NCBI GenBank assembly: GCA_900544975.1
Contig: UQXI01000005.1
Coordinates: 1-64,000, forward strand
Direction: 5' to 3'
DNA: 64,000 nucleotides
Source: an uncultured Eubacteriales bacterium
GTDB lineage: Bacteria; Bacillota; Clostridia; Oscillospirales; Oscillospiraceae
How positions within the stretch are numbered: position 1 is the stretch's first letter; each line of letters begins with the position of its first letter. A program made the position numbers and the translations under genes. Shown here in pieces: positions 16,431 through 24,247 of this stretch. Under the pieces are notes generated by a model. That model saw only the letters and a program-made list of their open reading frames with translations, did not search any database and was not told the DNA's origin.

Positions 16431-16523
16431 GTGGTGAAGCTGCGTGGTTCGGGATACAATTGCAATTGGGCTGCGTCTGTGGTGCGGATGTGGGGATTCC
16501 AGGGCCTTTGCCGGTGGGTGTGA
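16431..16523 (+). CDS. Candidate leader peptide of the ABC exporter, 30 aa
   Basis: GTG 16431 lies 7 nt after a strong AAGGAGG. The 30-residue product starts VVKLRGSGYNCNWAASVV and ends GFQGLCRWV, with two Cys and three Trp. It is the only frame with a ribosome site between promoter P1 and a terminator at 16551. By analogy to Bacillus subtilis bmrB-bmrCD, where translation of a leader peptide controls termination before a heterodimeric exporter, this may be an attenuator peptide. A secreted small peptide is an alternative. Expression is not shown. Confidence 0.45.
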   Translation: MVKLRGSGYNCNWAASVVRMWGFQGLCRWV

Positions 16524-16550
16524 GGTTGCTCTGTTTCCCGATATGGTGCT

Positions 16551-16582
16551 GCGGCGTGAGCATAATGGCTTTCGCCGCTTTT
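16551..16582 (+). terminator. Terminator/attenuator after the leader peptide
   Basis: GCGGCG (16551-16556) pairs with CGCCGC (16573-16578), extended inside by GAGC/GCTT, and TTTT follows. It stops P1 transcripts unless the hairpin is prevented. Confidence 0.6.
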
Positions 16583-16632
16583 GTATGACTTGGATAGAAA
16601 CATTTGTTTGAAATCAAAAAACGGAACTTAGG

Positions 16633-16675
16633 TTGACTTGGTAACATTGTTATGTTAGAATGGGTGCGTAACAAT
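16633..16675 (+). promoter_or_regulatory. Promoter P2 of the ABC exporter, with operator-like palindrome
   Basis: TTGACT (16633-16638), 17-nt spacer and TAGAAT (16656-16661). TAACATTGTTA (16642-16652) is a palindrome inside the spacer and GTAACAATGTT follows the -10. The same TTGTTATGTTA string occurs at P1. Confidence 0.65.
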
Positions 16676-16712
16676 GTTCCAATTTCAAGACGCGAGAGAA
16701 AGGATGTGCTGC

Positions 16713-18434
16713 ATGAAACGTATTTTTCGACATTTGCTGCCCTTCTGGCCCCAAATGCTAGGCGCAGCCGTGCTGATGACCATATCTGCCATCAGCCAGC
16801 TGTTACTGCCCACACTGATGAGCGGGGTCGTCAATGAAGGGGTGTATGAAAAGGACTTCACAGTCATTTTGGGCTATTGCGGTCAAATGCTGGCCATTGC
16901 ACTGGTGGGGATGCTTGCGGTGATTTTGGGCCGGAAGCTCAGCGCCGCCGTGGTGGCTGGCTTCAGCGCCAACCTGCGGGGGGCGGTGTTTGGCAAGGTG
17001 ATGGGCATGAGCCACCAGGCCTTTGGGAAGATGGACACCGGCGCCCTGGTGACCCGGTCTACCCAGGACGTGAATACGGTGTCCTGGGTGGCGGATATGC
17101 TTTCCGGCGGAATTATCTCCATTCCGGCCATGTTTGTGGGCGGCGTGGTTCTGGCCTACCGGGTGGATGCGGTGCTGGCTACAGTCATTTTGTGTACGGT
17201 ACCCCTGGTGTGTGTTGTGGTGATGGCAGTGGGCCGGAAGGTGGCGCCCCTCTGGGAGCAGTCTGATGCGTACATCGACCGCCAAAATGAACTGATGCGC
17301 CAGCGGCTTCGGGGGCTTCGGGTGATCCGGGCCTTCCGCCGGGAGCCGGATGAGCAGAAAAAAATCGCCTCCGCCACAGAGGTGATGGCAGAGAACATCA
17401 TTAAGGCCAATGTGTCCATGGGAATTCTGAACCCTCTGGCCAATTTCTGTATGAATGCCGCTGTTTTGATCATTCTGTATCTCAGCGCCTTGCGGATGAC
17501 CTCCGGCGCCTCTGCTGCCACAGGGGGCGATGTGCTGGCCATGATCCAATATGTGGCGTACATTATGAGTGGCGTCATCAGCGCCGCCTTTGCCGTGGTG
17601 ATGGTGCCCCATGCAGCCGTGGCCTGCCGACGCATCCTCCAGGTGCTGGACCTGCCGGATGATGAGCGGGAACAGGGGGCAGAGGAGACGCTGGGTGGCA
17701 ATGTCACCCTGGAGCATGTGACCTTCTCCTTTGAAGAGGGGGCGGAGCCTGCCATTCGGGATGTGACCATGGAGATTTTTGCCGGTAAGCGGGTGGCCAT
17801 TATCGGCAGTACCGGCAGCGGAAAGAGCACCCTGGTGCAGCTGCTGCTGGGCTTCCGGCAGCCCGGGGCCGGCCGGATTCTCTTGGATGGCCGGGACAGT
17901 CTGGAGCTGTCTGGCTCCTGCATCCGGCGGCAGATCAGCTGTGTGCTGCAAAAGACGGCGATTTATGCCGGTACCATCCGGGAGAATGTGGCCATGGGCA
18001 AACCCGGCGCCACGGATCAAGAGGTCTGGCGGGCGCTGGACATCGCCCAGATGAAGGAATATGTGGAGTCTTTGCCCGATGGACTGGAGCACAAGCTGGA
18101 GCTGTCCGGCTCCAACCTGTCCGGCGGGCAGCGGCAGCGGCTGGCCATTGCCCGGGCCCTCATCCAGGACACCCCCATTTACGTGTTTGACGACAGCTTT
18201 TCTGCCCTGGATTTCCTCACGGAGTCCCGGCTTCGGGCCCGCCTGGGGGAAGAGCTGAAAGGCAAGACCCAGATTGTGGTAACCCAGCGGGTGACGACAG
18301 CCAAACACTCGGATTGTATTTTTGTCATGGATCGGGGCTGTCTGGTGGATTGGGGCCGCCATGAGGAGCTGCTGCCCCGGTGCCAGGTATACCGGGAGAT
18401 CTATGTCTCTCAGACAGGAGGGGATGCGGCATGA
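16713..18434 (+). CDS. Heterodimeric ABC multidrug exporter, degenerate-site subunit
   Basis: This 573-residue half-transporter has six membrane helices (about residues 10-300) and an ATPase domain. Walker A is GSTGSGKST and the signature NLSGGQRQR, but Walker B reads IYVFDDSFSALD, with Asp in place of the catalytic Glu. The usual switch His region reads VVTQRVTTAKH. This matches the non-hydrolytic partner of BmrCD/LmrCD-type exporters. Start ATG 16713 is preferred over 16704 because AAAGGA lies 9 nt upstream. It overlaps the next gene by 4 nt. Confidence 0.9.
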   Translation: MKRIFRHLLPFWPQMLGAAVLMTISAISQLLLPTLMSGVVNEGVYEKDFTVILGYCGQMLAIALVGMLAVILGRKLSAAVVAGFSANLRGAVFGKVMGMSHQAFGKMDTGALVTRSTQDVNTVSWVADMLSGGIISIPAMFVGGVVLAYRVDAVLATVILCTVPLVCVVVMAVGRKVAPLWEQSDAYIDRQNELMRQRLRGLRVIRAFRREPDEQKKIASATEVMAENIIKANVSMGILNPLANFCMNAAVLIILYLSALRMTSGASAATGGDVLAMIQYVAYIMSGVISAAFAVVMVPHAAVACRRILQVLDLPDDEREQGAEETLGGNVTLEHVTFSFEEGAEPAIRDVTMEIFAGKRVAIIGSTGSGKSTLVQLLLGFRQPGAGRILLDGRDSLELSGSCIRRQISCVLQKTAIYAGTIRENVAMGKPGATDQEVWRALDIAQMKEYVESLPDGLEHKLELSGSNLSGGQRQRLAIARALIQDTPIYVFDDSFSALDFLTESRLRARLGEELKGKTQIVVTQRVTTAKHSDCIFVMDRGCLVDWGRHEELLPRCQVYREIYVSQTGGDAA

Positions 18435-20242
18435 GGCGGCACAGAACGGATCAGGAAAAAAAGATGACCGGCCGGGAACGGCTGGACCTTTATAAAAAGA
18501 TATTCTTCGAAGCAAGGCCCATTTGGAAGTGGCTGGCGCTCAGCTGTCTGCTGTGCACTGTGATCATCATCTGCTCGGTGCTGGGTCCGAAAATTACCGG
18601 TGAACTGACCAACCAAATATGCAATTACTGGGAGGCCAAGGTCTCCGGCGGGGCGCTGTGGGACCTGGTTCGGGAGATGTTACCGGGGCTCCTGGCGCTG
18701 CTGGGGGTATACACCTTGGGTGCCGGTGTGCGGTATGGGAACATGCTCCTGATGAACCGGATGGTCAGCCGGCATTATACCTGCGCCATTCGCATTCGTA
18801 TGTCCGATAAGATCCAGCGGTTGCCGGTGAAATTTGTGGACAGTACACCGGTAGGCCAAATTTTGGAGCAAATGACCGACGACGTATCTGCCATGGGCAA
18901 TTCCATTCATCAGATTGTGGACACCCTGATGCAGGGGCTGCTGCAGATTGTGTTCATCGCGGCGGCGCTTCTGGCAGAGGATTGGCGGCTGGGACTGATT
19001 GTTCTGGCCACGACCCCCATTTCCATGCTGCTGTCGGTGGTCATTTCCAACGCCAGTGAGAAATACTACCGCCAGATGTTTCAAGAGGGGGCGCAGCTGT
19101 ACTCCATCGTGGAAGAGGGCTACACCAATTTCTCCACCACCAAGGCCTATAATCTGGAGCAGGCCATGGTGGAGAAGCACCGGGCCGTCAATGGGCGGCA
19201 GCAGAAGGTGCAGGCCCGGGCGGCCTTCATTTCCGGTCTGGTGCAGCCCATCATTGTGCTGACCAATGCCTTGACCTATATTGCCATCAACCTGGTGGGC
19301 GGCTACCTGGTGGTGAAGGGCAGTCTTCCGGTGGGAACGGTGGTGACCGTGATTCTGTTTGCCCGGCAGTTTTCTGCCCCCTTGGAGCAGATTTCCGAGG
19401 GCTTCAGCCAAATGCAGCGGACCACTGCCGCCGCTCGCCGGGTGTTCCACCTGCTGGAGCTGCCGGAGGAAGACCCCCGCCAGGGGGAGGTGCGGCCGGA
19501 GACGGTCCGGGGACGGGTGGAATTCCGCCATGTGGCCTTCTCCTATGACCCCCAGCAGCCCCTCATCCGGGACCTGAGCTTTGTGGCGGAGCCGGGGCAG
19601 ACCATTGCCATTGTGGGGCCCACAGGGGCGGGAAAGACCACCATTGTAAACCTGCTCATGGGCTTCTACGACATCTCCGCGGGAGAAATTCGGATTGATG
19701 GGCGGAATCTCGCAGACATGAACCGGGACGAGGCCCGGGAGCTCTTTGCCATGGTGCTCCAGGAGACCTGGCTGTTCCGGGGCACTGTGGCGGAAAATGT
19801 AGCCTACGGCCGCCCCCAGGCCACCCGGGAGGAAATTGTGAAGGCCTGTGATGAAGCCTACTGCGACCACTTCATCCGGACGCTGCCCCAGGGCTATGAC
19901 ACGGTGGTGGGGGATGAATCCACCACCCTGTCCGGAGGACAGAAGCAGCTGCTCACCATTGCCCGGGCGGTCCTCACAGGACGCCGCTTGCTGATTCTGG
20001 ATGAGGCAACCTCCAACGTGGACACCCGGACGGAGATTCTCATTCAGAAAGCCATGGACAAATTGATGCGGGGGCGCACTTGCTTCGTGATTGCCCACCG
20101 GTTGAGCACCATAGTCAATGCCGACCGGATTTTGGTCATCAACAACGGCGACATTGTGGAGCAGGGAACCCACCAGGAGCTTCTGGATCAGGACGGTTTT
20201 TACGCCAGCCTCTATGCCAGCCAGTATGACAAGGCGGTGTGA
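18431..20242 (+). CDS. Heterodimeric ABC multidrug exporter, catalytic subunit
   Basis: This is the partner half-transporter, 603 residues, with a six-helix membrane domain and a complete ATPase: Walker A GPTGAGKTT, signature TTLSGGQKQ, Walker B LLILDEATSNVD with catalytic Glu, and FVIAHRLST with the switch His. Together with the upstream subunit it should form one hydrolytic and one degenerate site and pump lipophilic drugs or lipids outward. ATG 18431 overlaps the upstream stop (ATGA). Its stop is 2 nt from the convergent rRNA methylase stop. Confidence 0.92.
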   Translation: MRRHRTDQEKKMTGRERLDLYKKIFFEARPIWKWLALSCLLCTVIIICSVLGPKITGELTNQICNYWEAKVSGGALWDLVREMLPGLLALLGVYTLGAGVRYGNMLLMNRMVSRHYTCAIRIRMSDKIQRLPVKFVDSTPVGQILEQMTDDVSAMGNSIHQIVDTLMQGLLQIVFIAAALLAEDWRLGLIVLATTPISMLLSVVISNASEKYYRQMFQEGAQLYSIVEEGYTNFSTTKAYNLEQAMVEKHRAVNGRQQKVQARAAFISGLVQPIIVLTNALTYIAINLVGGYLVVKGSLPVGTVVTVILFARQFSAPLEQISEGFSQMQRTTAAARRVFHLLELPEEDPRQGEVRPETVRGRVEFRHVAFSYDPQQPLIRDLSFVAEPGQTIAIVGPTGAGKTTIVNLLMGFYDISAGEIRIDGRNLADMNRDEARELFAMVLQETWLFRGTVAENVAYGRPQATREEIVKACDEAYCDHFIRTLPQGYDTVVGDESTTLSGGQKQLLTIARAVLTGRRLLILDEATSNVDTRTEILIQKAMDKLMRGRTCFVIAHRLSTIVNADRILVINNGDIVEQGTHQELLDQDGFYASLYASQYDKAV

Positions 20243-20244
20243 GC

Positions 20245-21573
20245 TTATGAGCTGCGCCGGCGCAGGCCCTTGGGGTAGTGGTTCTTCAGAACATCGCCGG
20301 AGCCCTTGCCCCAGCCCAGGGAGAGGCCGCCTGCGGTGACCAGCGTCCAGCCGGAGGGACCGCCTCCCCGAAGCTCTTCCCCGGCCAGGTATTGGACGGC
20401 CTCCGGGCTTGCCGGATCCAGGTCCCGGATCCGTGGAGCGTCCGAGAGCCAGAGGGCCAGGGCGTGGGCCGGCAGGAGCCGGTCTCCCCGGCACTGGCCC
20501 AGCTCCAGGCCGGGCCGCAGAATCCGGAGTCCGGTGAGATCCGGCAGCTCCTCTGGGGCCCAGAACCAGCTGGGCCCGAAGGACAGGGCCTTTCCCGCCG
20601 GGAGCGAAATGCCCAGATCCCGGGCAAAGGCATCCCAAGAGGCCGGAAGGCGATCCGGCTTGGCGATGACGGGTGTCGGGGCAGCGGGTCCCGGCGCTTT
20701 ACGAAGTACGGCGGCGTAATGGCCCTCGCCCCGAAGCCGGTGGGGCCAGAGGCGGAAGGTATGCTCCAGCCCAGGTCCGGCGCTGCCGTCCCCAGGGGAG
20801 AACCAGGGGGCTTCCAAGGTTTCGATTTCAAATTCCGGGTGACGGGTCAGGAAAGCGGCCACAGCGCCCTCGTCCTCCTGAGGGGCGAAGGTGCAGGTGG
20901 AATAGACCAGACGACCACCGGGGGCCAGAAGCGCCGCGGCCGCATCCAGGATTCCCGCCTGCCGCCGCGCGCACATCTCCACCAGCTCCGGGCTCCAGTC
21001 GGCCAGAGCGGCGGCCTCCTTCCGGAACATCCCCTCCCCGGAACAGGGGGCGTCCACCAACACCCGGTGAAACCAGCCGGGAAACCGCTTGGCCAGGCGC
21101 TCTGGGGTCTCCTGGAGCACCAGGGCGTTGGAGATGGCCATGCGCTCCACATTTTGGGCCAGGATTTTGGCGCGTTTTGGGTGATACTCGTTGCACACCA
21201 GCAGCCCCTGCCCCTGCATCTTAGCCGCCAACTGGGTGGACTTGCCCCCGGGGGCGGCGCACAGATCCAGGACCCGCTGACCCGGCTCCACGCCCAGCAG
21301 CTCCGCCGGAGCCATGGCGCTGGGCTCTTGGAGATAGTACAGTCCCGCCTCGTGCCAGGGGTGCAGGCCCGGCCGCGCTTCTGGCGGGTACCAGAAGCCG
21401 TGAGCGGCCCAGGGCAAGGGGGAAATGGGAAAGGGTAGCGTGGGGAAGCGACTGGTTTTTAATGGGTTTAAGCGTAGCCCAAGGGCTCTGGGGCGGTCAT
21501 AAGAGGCCAAAAACGCCTCATACTCCGGCCCCAGCTGCTGCCGGATCCGGTCTAAAAATGCTTGCGGTAGCAT
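20245..21573 (-). CDS. RsmF-type rRNA cytosine-C5 methyltransferase
   Basis: This S-adenosylmethionine-dependent RNA m5C methylase has 442 residues. It has the NOL1/NOP2/Sun motifs: LDLCAAPGGKST (cofactor loop), VDAPCSGEGMF and VYSTCTFAPQEDE, the two Cys used in catalysis. The C-terminal 130 residues form a PUA-like RNA-binding domain, as in RsmF. Start ATG 21573 follows AGGAGG. The exact rRNA site is inferred from family only. Confidence 0.9.
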   Translation of the reverse strand: MLPQAFLDRIRQQLGPEYEAFLASYDRPRALGLRLNPLKTSRFPTLPFPISPLPWAAHGFWYPPEARPGLHPWHEAGLYYLQEPSAMAPAELLGVEPGQRVLDLCAAPGGKSTQLAAKMQGQGLLVCNEYHPKRAKILAQNVERMAISNALVLQETPERLAKRFPGWFHRVLVDAPCSGEGMFRKEAAALADWSPELVEMCARRQAGILDAAAALLAPGGRLVYSTCTFAPQEDEGAVAAFLTRHPEFEIETLEAPWFSPGDGSAGPGLEHTFRLWPHRLRGEGHYAAVLRKAPGPAAPTPVIAKPDRLPASWDAFARDLGISLPAGKALSFGPSWFWAPEELPDLTGLRILRPGLELGQCRGDRLLPAHALALWLSDAPRIRDLDPASPEAVQYLAGEELRGGGPSGWTLVTAGGLSLGWGKGSGDVLKNHYPKGLRRRSS

Positions 21574-21732
21574 GTGGTTCCTCCTGTCATTTGCATGTAT
21601 CTTCATTCTACCCGGAATTGGGGAAAATGGAAAGACTTTGCCGAAAAAAAGCTTGCGTTTTTGTCGGTATTTCGGTATGATGAGAATGCGTAAGCCGCTA
21701 TAGCGGTAAATGAAAGAGGAGGTTCATGTCTT

Positions 21733-22245
21733 ATGTCAGAAACGAAACCCGCCAATCGGCCCCAGGGACCAGAGAAAGGAAGCCTGCCATATTTGCAGGC
21801 ACGCAACCGGACCCGCCGGATGAACTTACTGTTGATTCTGGCGTTTACGGTGATCAATGTGGCTCTAATTTTCACCGACGCAAATTCGTACTTCCTGTTC
21901 TCAGCCTTGCTGCCCTATTGGCTCTTTGGCTTCGGCTATTTACAAGGGGTTACCGTTCTTATGGTAGCTGGCGGCGCGATTTTGCTGGTGTACCTGGTAA
22001 TTTTCCTGCTGTGGGATAAGCATCCTGTATTCCCAATTGCCGCGTTGGTCTTGTTTGTTTTGGACTGCGGATTTTTGGTTTGGCTTTGCTTGGGAGAACC
22101 CATTTCCCATTACATAGTGGACATTGTGTTTCACGTGGCGATGCTGTATTATTTGATTAACGGCGTTACAACGGCCTTTGCTCTGCGGAAAAAGCAAAAG
22201 GAAGAGGCTGCGCTGGAGCGGGTCAACCAGGGTCCGGAGCTGTAA
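21733..22245 (+). CDS. Small integral membrane protein, unknown function
   Basis: The 170-residue protein has a basic cytoplasmic N-terminus of about 30 residues (MSETKPANRPQGPEKG) and four to five hydrophobic segments between residues 30 and 150, then a charged tail (ALRKKQKEEAALERV). ATG 21733 follows GAGGAGG. I do not recognise a family. Neighbours give no functional hint. Confidence 0.7.
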   Translation: MSETKPANRPQGPEKGSLPYLQARNRTRRMNLLLILAFTVINVALIFTDANSYFLFSALLPYWLFGFGYLQGVTVLMVAGGAILLVYLVIFLLWDKHPVFPIAALVLFVLDCGFLVWLCLGEPISHYIVDIVFHVAMLYYLINGVTTAFALRKKQKEEAALERVNQGPEL

Positions 22246-22386
22246 TTGACAAAAATTTGCAAAGGAGAAATTGTTTGAATTTAATTTGTACACGGGAGAT
22301 TGTGGTAAGCTGGGAGGCTTGCGACAGATAATCTCCGCAATCCTCCCAAAAGGCATGTAAAAAATTGCTTTTGGAGGATTCCACTT

Positions 22387-22815
22387 ATGAACCGTGAGAA
22401 TAAACAGAAACAATATGAGAACGGCTATTATAAAACCCATGCTTGTCATGACACCTTCACCTGCAAGGTCTGCGACCGCCCGGTAGTGCCCACAGGGGCG
22501 GGAAGCGGCCACCGGAATCACTGCCCCAACTGCCTGTCCAGCCTCCATGTGGATGTGGAGCCTGGGGATCGGGCGTCGGACTGCGGCGGTGTGATGGATG
22601 CAGTGAGCGTATGGGTGCGAAAAGGCGGCGAATGGGCGGTGATCCATCGCTGCCGCCGGTGCGGGGAGTTCCGCTCCAACCGGGTTGCGGCAGACGATAA
22701 CCCCATGAAGCTCATGAGCATTGCGATGAAGCCCCTGTGTCAGCCACCATTTCCTTTGGAGCGAATCGAGGAGTTGACTGCACAAATGGGTGGAGAGGGC
22801 CGTTTGACAAAATGA
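22387..22815 (+). CDS. RNHCP domain protein
   Basis: This 142-residue protein has the family-naming motif RNHCPNC (in GHRNHCPNCLSSLHVD) and further Cys pairs (FTCKVCDRPV, HRCRRCGEFRSNRV), a zinc-ribbon-like arrangement. Function of the family is not established; nucleic-acid binding is plausible. ATG 22387 follows TGGAGG. A GC-rich hairpin at 22828-22855 follows the gene. Confidence 0.85.
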   Translation: MNRENKQKQYENGYYKTHACHDTFTCKVCDRPVVPTGAGSGHRNHCPNCLSSLHVDVEPGDRASDCGGVMDAVSVWVRKGGEWAVIHRCRRCGEFRSNRVAADDNPMKLMSIAMKPLCQPPFPLERIEELTAQMGGEGRLTK

Positions 22816-22827
22816 GGCAAAAGTCCT

Positions 22828-22855
22828 GCGCCTCCCTCCGGCTGGAGGGAGGCGC
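22828..22855. terminator. Hairpin after the RNHCP gene
   Basis: A perfect 12-bp stem GCGCCTCCCTCC/GGAGGGAGGCGC with a 4-nt loop. T content afterwards is low, so it is a probable rather than certain terminator. Confidence 0.5.
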
Positions 22856-22884
22856 CTTGATGTATGATAGGAGCTTGGTCTGAC

Positions 22885-23475
22885 ATGGCGAGAGGAATCA
22901 TTCTGTTTGGCCCGGCAGGGTCTGGGAAAACGACCCTGGGGCGGTTGGTTGCAGAGGCGTTGGGGTTTCCCCTATTTGAGCTGGACCGATATGTCTGGCG
23001 GCAGGATACGGAGCGGCCATTTACTGTGATGTACTCCACCCAGGAGAAGGCCAGCCGGTTGATGGCGGACATTTCCAGGGGGCGCCATTTTGTCATGGAG
23101 GGCTCCATGAGCAGCTTTCACGCGCCCTTTGATCCCCTGTTCGACCTGGCTGTGTACCTTCTGGCAGATACGCAGATTCGGATGGTCCGAATTCAACAGC
23201 GGGCGAAGGCGCGGTTCGGGGACAGGGTGTTACCAGGCGGGGATCTCTATGAGGGGCACCAGAAGTTCCTGGATGCGGCAGCCCGGTATGATACCGATGG
23301 CAGCCCCAACCAAAGGGCGCATCAAATGTGGGCGGAGTCTCTGCCCTGCCCAGTGCTCCAGCTGCGGGGCGAGGACAGCCCGGCGGAGAACCTGAAGCAG
23401 GTCTTGCATGCATATGAAAAAGTGGTCAGAGAGCCCCGGTGCGGCGACCACATGGAGGGACCAAGATGGAGCTGA
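22885..23475 (+). CDS. P-loop NTPase, shikimate/adenylate-kinase-like
   Basis: The 196-residue protein begins with Walker A GPAGSGKTT at residues 9-17, followed by LGRLVAEALGFPLFELDRYVWRQD, the layout of small nucleoside or metabolite kinases. FVMEGSMSSFHAPFDPLFDLAVYLL resembles the second kinase strand. The substrate cannot be told. ATG 22885 has GGAG 11 nt upstream; the alternative ATG 22864 lacks a site. Confidence 0.7.
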   Translation: MARGIILFGPAGSGKTTLGRLVAEALGFPLFELDRYVWRQDTERPFTVMYSTQEKASRLMADISRGRHFVMEGSMSSFHAPFDPLFDLAVYLLADTQIRMVRIQQRAKARFGDRVLPGGDLYEGHQKFLDAAARYDTDGSPNQRAHQMWAESLPCPVLQLRGEDSPAENLKQVLHAYEKVVREPRCGDHMEGPRWS

Positions 23476-23552
23476 ATCTGGATTTTTTGGTGGCGGGTTA
23501 CCGGACATTTACAGAACTGGGGATTCCTACGAGCCTACTCCAACTGGATTGA
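23466..23552 (+). pseudogene. Possible gene remnant, 28 codons
   Basis: ATG 23466 follows GGAGGGACC and overlaps the kinase-like gene by 10 nt. The 28-residue product (MELNLDFLVAGYRTFTELGI...) reads like the N-terminus of a larger protein and stops at TGA 23550. No continuation is clear in other frames. It may be a truncated gene or chance. Confidence 0.3.
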
Positions 23553-23719
23553 TACCGACTGGTTTCCTGGGATTTGGCGTGCCGATACATAGGGCCTTTC
23601 TGAAAATGTATCTGGAGTGCGGACACCATTTCTCGCGAGGTGTGCCGATTCCGCCTTTGCGGGTCAACTGGCACTGGTGACGACCCTCAAAAATTTTCAA
23701 AAAAAGTTCAAAATTCCTC
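23553..23719. other. Intergenic stretch, nothing recognised
   Basis: Between the gene remnant and the tRNA promoter I see no gene with a ribosome site and no strong hairpin. Confidence 0.5.
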
Positions 23720-23748
23720 TTGACAGAAACCCTGGAATTTCCTATAAT
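23720..23748 (+). promoter_or_regulatory. tRNA operon promoter
   Basis: Consensus TTGACA (23720-23725), 17-nt spacer and TATAAT (23743-23748), 40 nt before tRNA-Met. The best promoter match in the window, as expected for stable RNA. Confidence 0.85.
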
Positions 23749-23788
23749 AATGAGGCTGTTCCGGCGGAAAACTGTTGGAGCGGCACAT

Positions 23789-23864
23789 GGCGGCATAACT
23801 CAGCTGGTAGAGTACCCGGTTCATACCCGGTATGTCATCTGTTCGAATCAGATTGCCGCTACCA
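23789..23864 (+). tRNA. tRNA-Met (CAT)
   Basis: A full cloverleaf: acceptor GGCGGCA/TGCCGCT with a G-U first pair, D arm ACTC...GAGT, anticodon loop TTCATAC, T arm ATCTG TTCGAAT CAGAT, and encoded ACCA. The CAT anticodon also fits tRNA-Ile2 (lysidine), but the sequence resembles elongator tRNA-Met. Confidence 0.93.
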
Positions 23865-23939
23865 GGCCCGTTGGTCAAGTGGTTAAGACACCGCCCTTTC
23901 ACGGCGGTAACATGGGTTCGAGTCCCGTACGGGTCACCA
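23865..23939 (+). tRNA. tRNA-Glu (TTC)
   Basis: Acceptor GGCCCGT/ACGGGTC, anticodon loop CTTTCAC with TTC, T arm with GTTCGAGTC, and encoded ACCA. It starts at the base after the CCA of tRNA-Met, so RNase processing must separate the two. Confidence 0.95.
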
Positions 23940-23943
23940 CGAC

Positions 23944-23985
23944 AAAGACCACATTTGTCTTTTGGACAAATGTGGTCTTTTTCAA
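23944..23985 (+). terminator. tRNA operon terminator
   Basis: A 16-bp perfect stem AAAGACCACATTTGTC with a 5-nt loop and a T run after it. Confidence 0.88.
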
Positions 23986-24027
23986 ACGACGTGTGCGTTT
24001 CTGCACACAGAGGTTGCTTCCCAGATG

Positions 24028-24160
24028 AAGCTGCCCCGCAGGGGGAAAGTCTGCGGATGTGGGGCACATCGGTTTCCACATGATCCCATTGCATGGATTG
24101 CGTGCTTTTTGGCATGGAAACGCCCCTGCCTCCAAAGGTGTTTTGAGGCAGGGGCTTCTT
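24028..24160 (+). other. Structured leader region before the MATE gene
   Basis: Two hairpins can be drawn: TGCCCCGCAG...CTGCG...GGGGCA (about 24031-24064) and GCCCCTGCCTC/GAGGCAGGGGC (about 24124-24156, followed by TTCTTG). The second looks like a weak terminator about 90 nt before the MATE start, so the region may be a regulatory leader. I do not match it to a named riboswitch. Confidence 0.35.
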
Positions 24161-24247
24161 GCGCTGCAATCCCATGTATAGTTCCTTGCCGGGAACCACG
24201 ACGCCGCAGGCTTTGTTTTTCCATATTTTAGATTGTGAGGTAGTGCA

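Noticed and set aside
20278..21438. A 386-codon frame antisense to the rRNA methylase
   Set aside because: GC-rich shadow of the real gene, which has clear catalytic motifs on the other strand.
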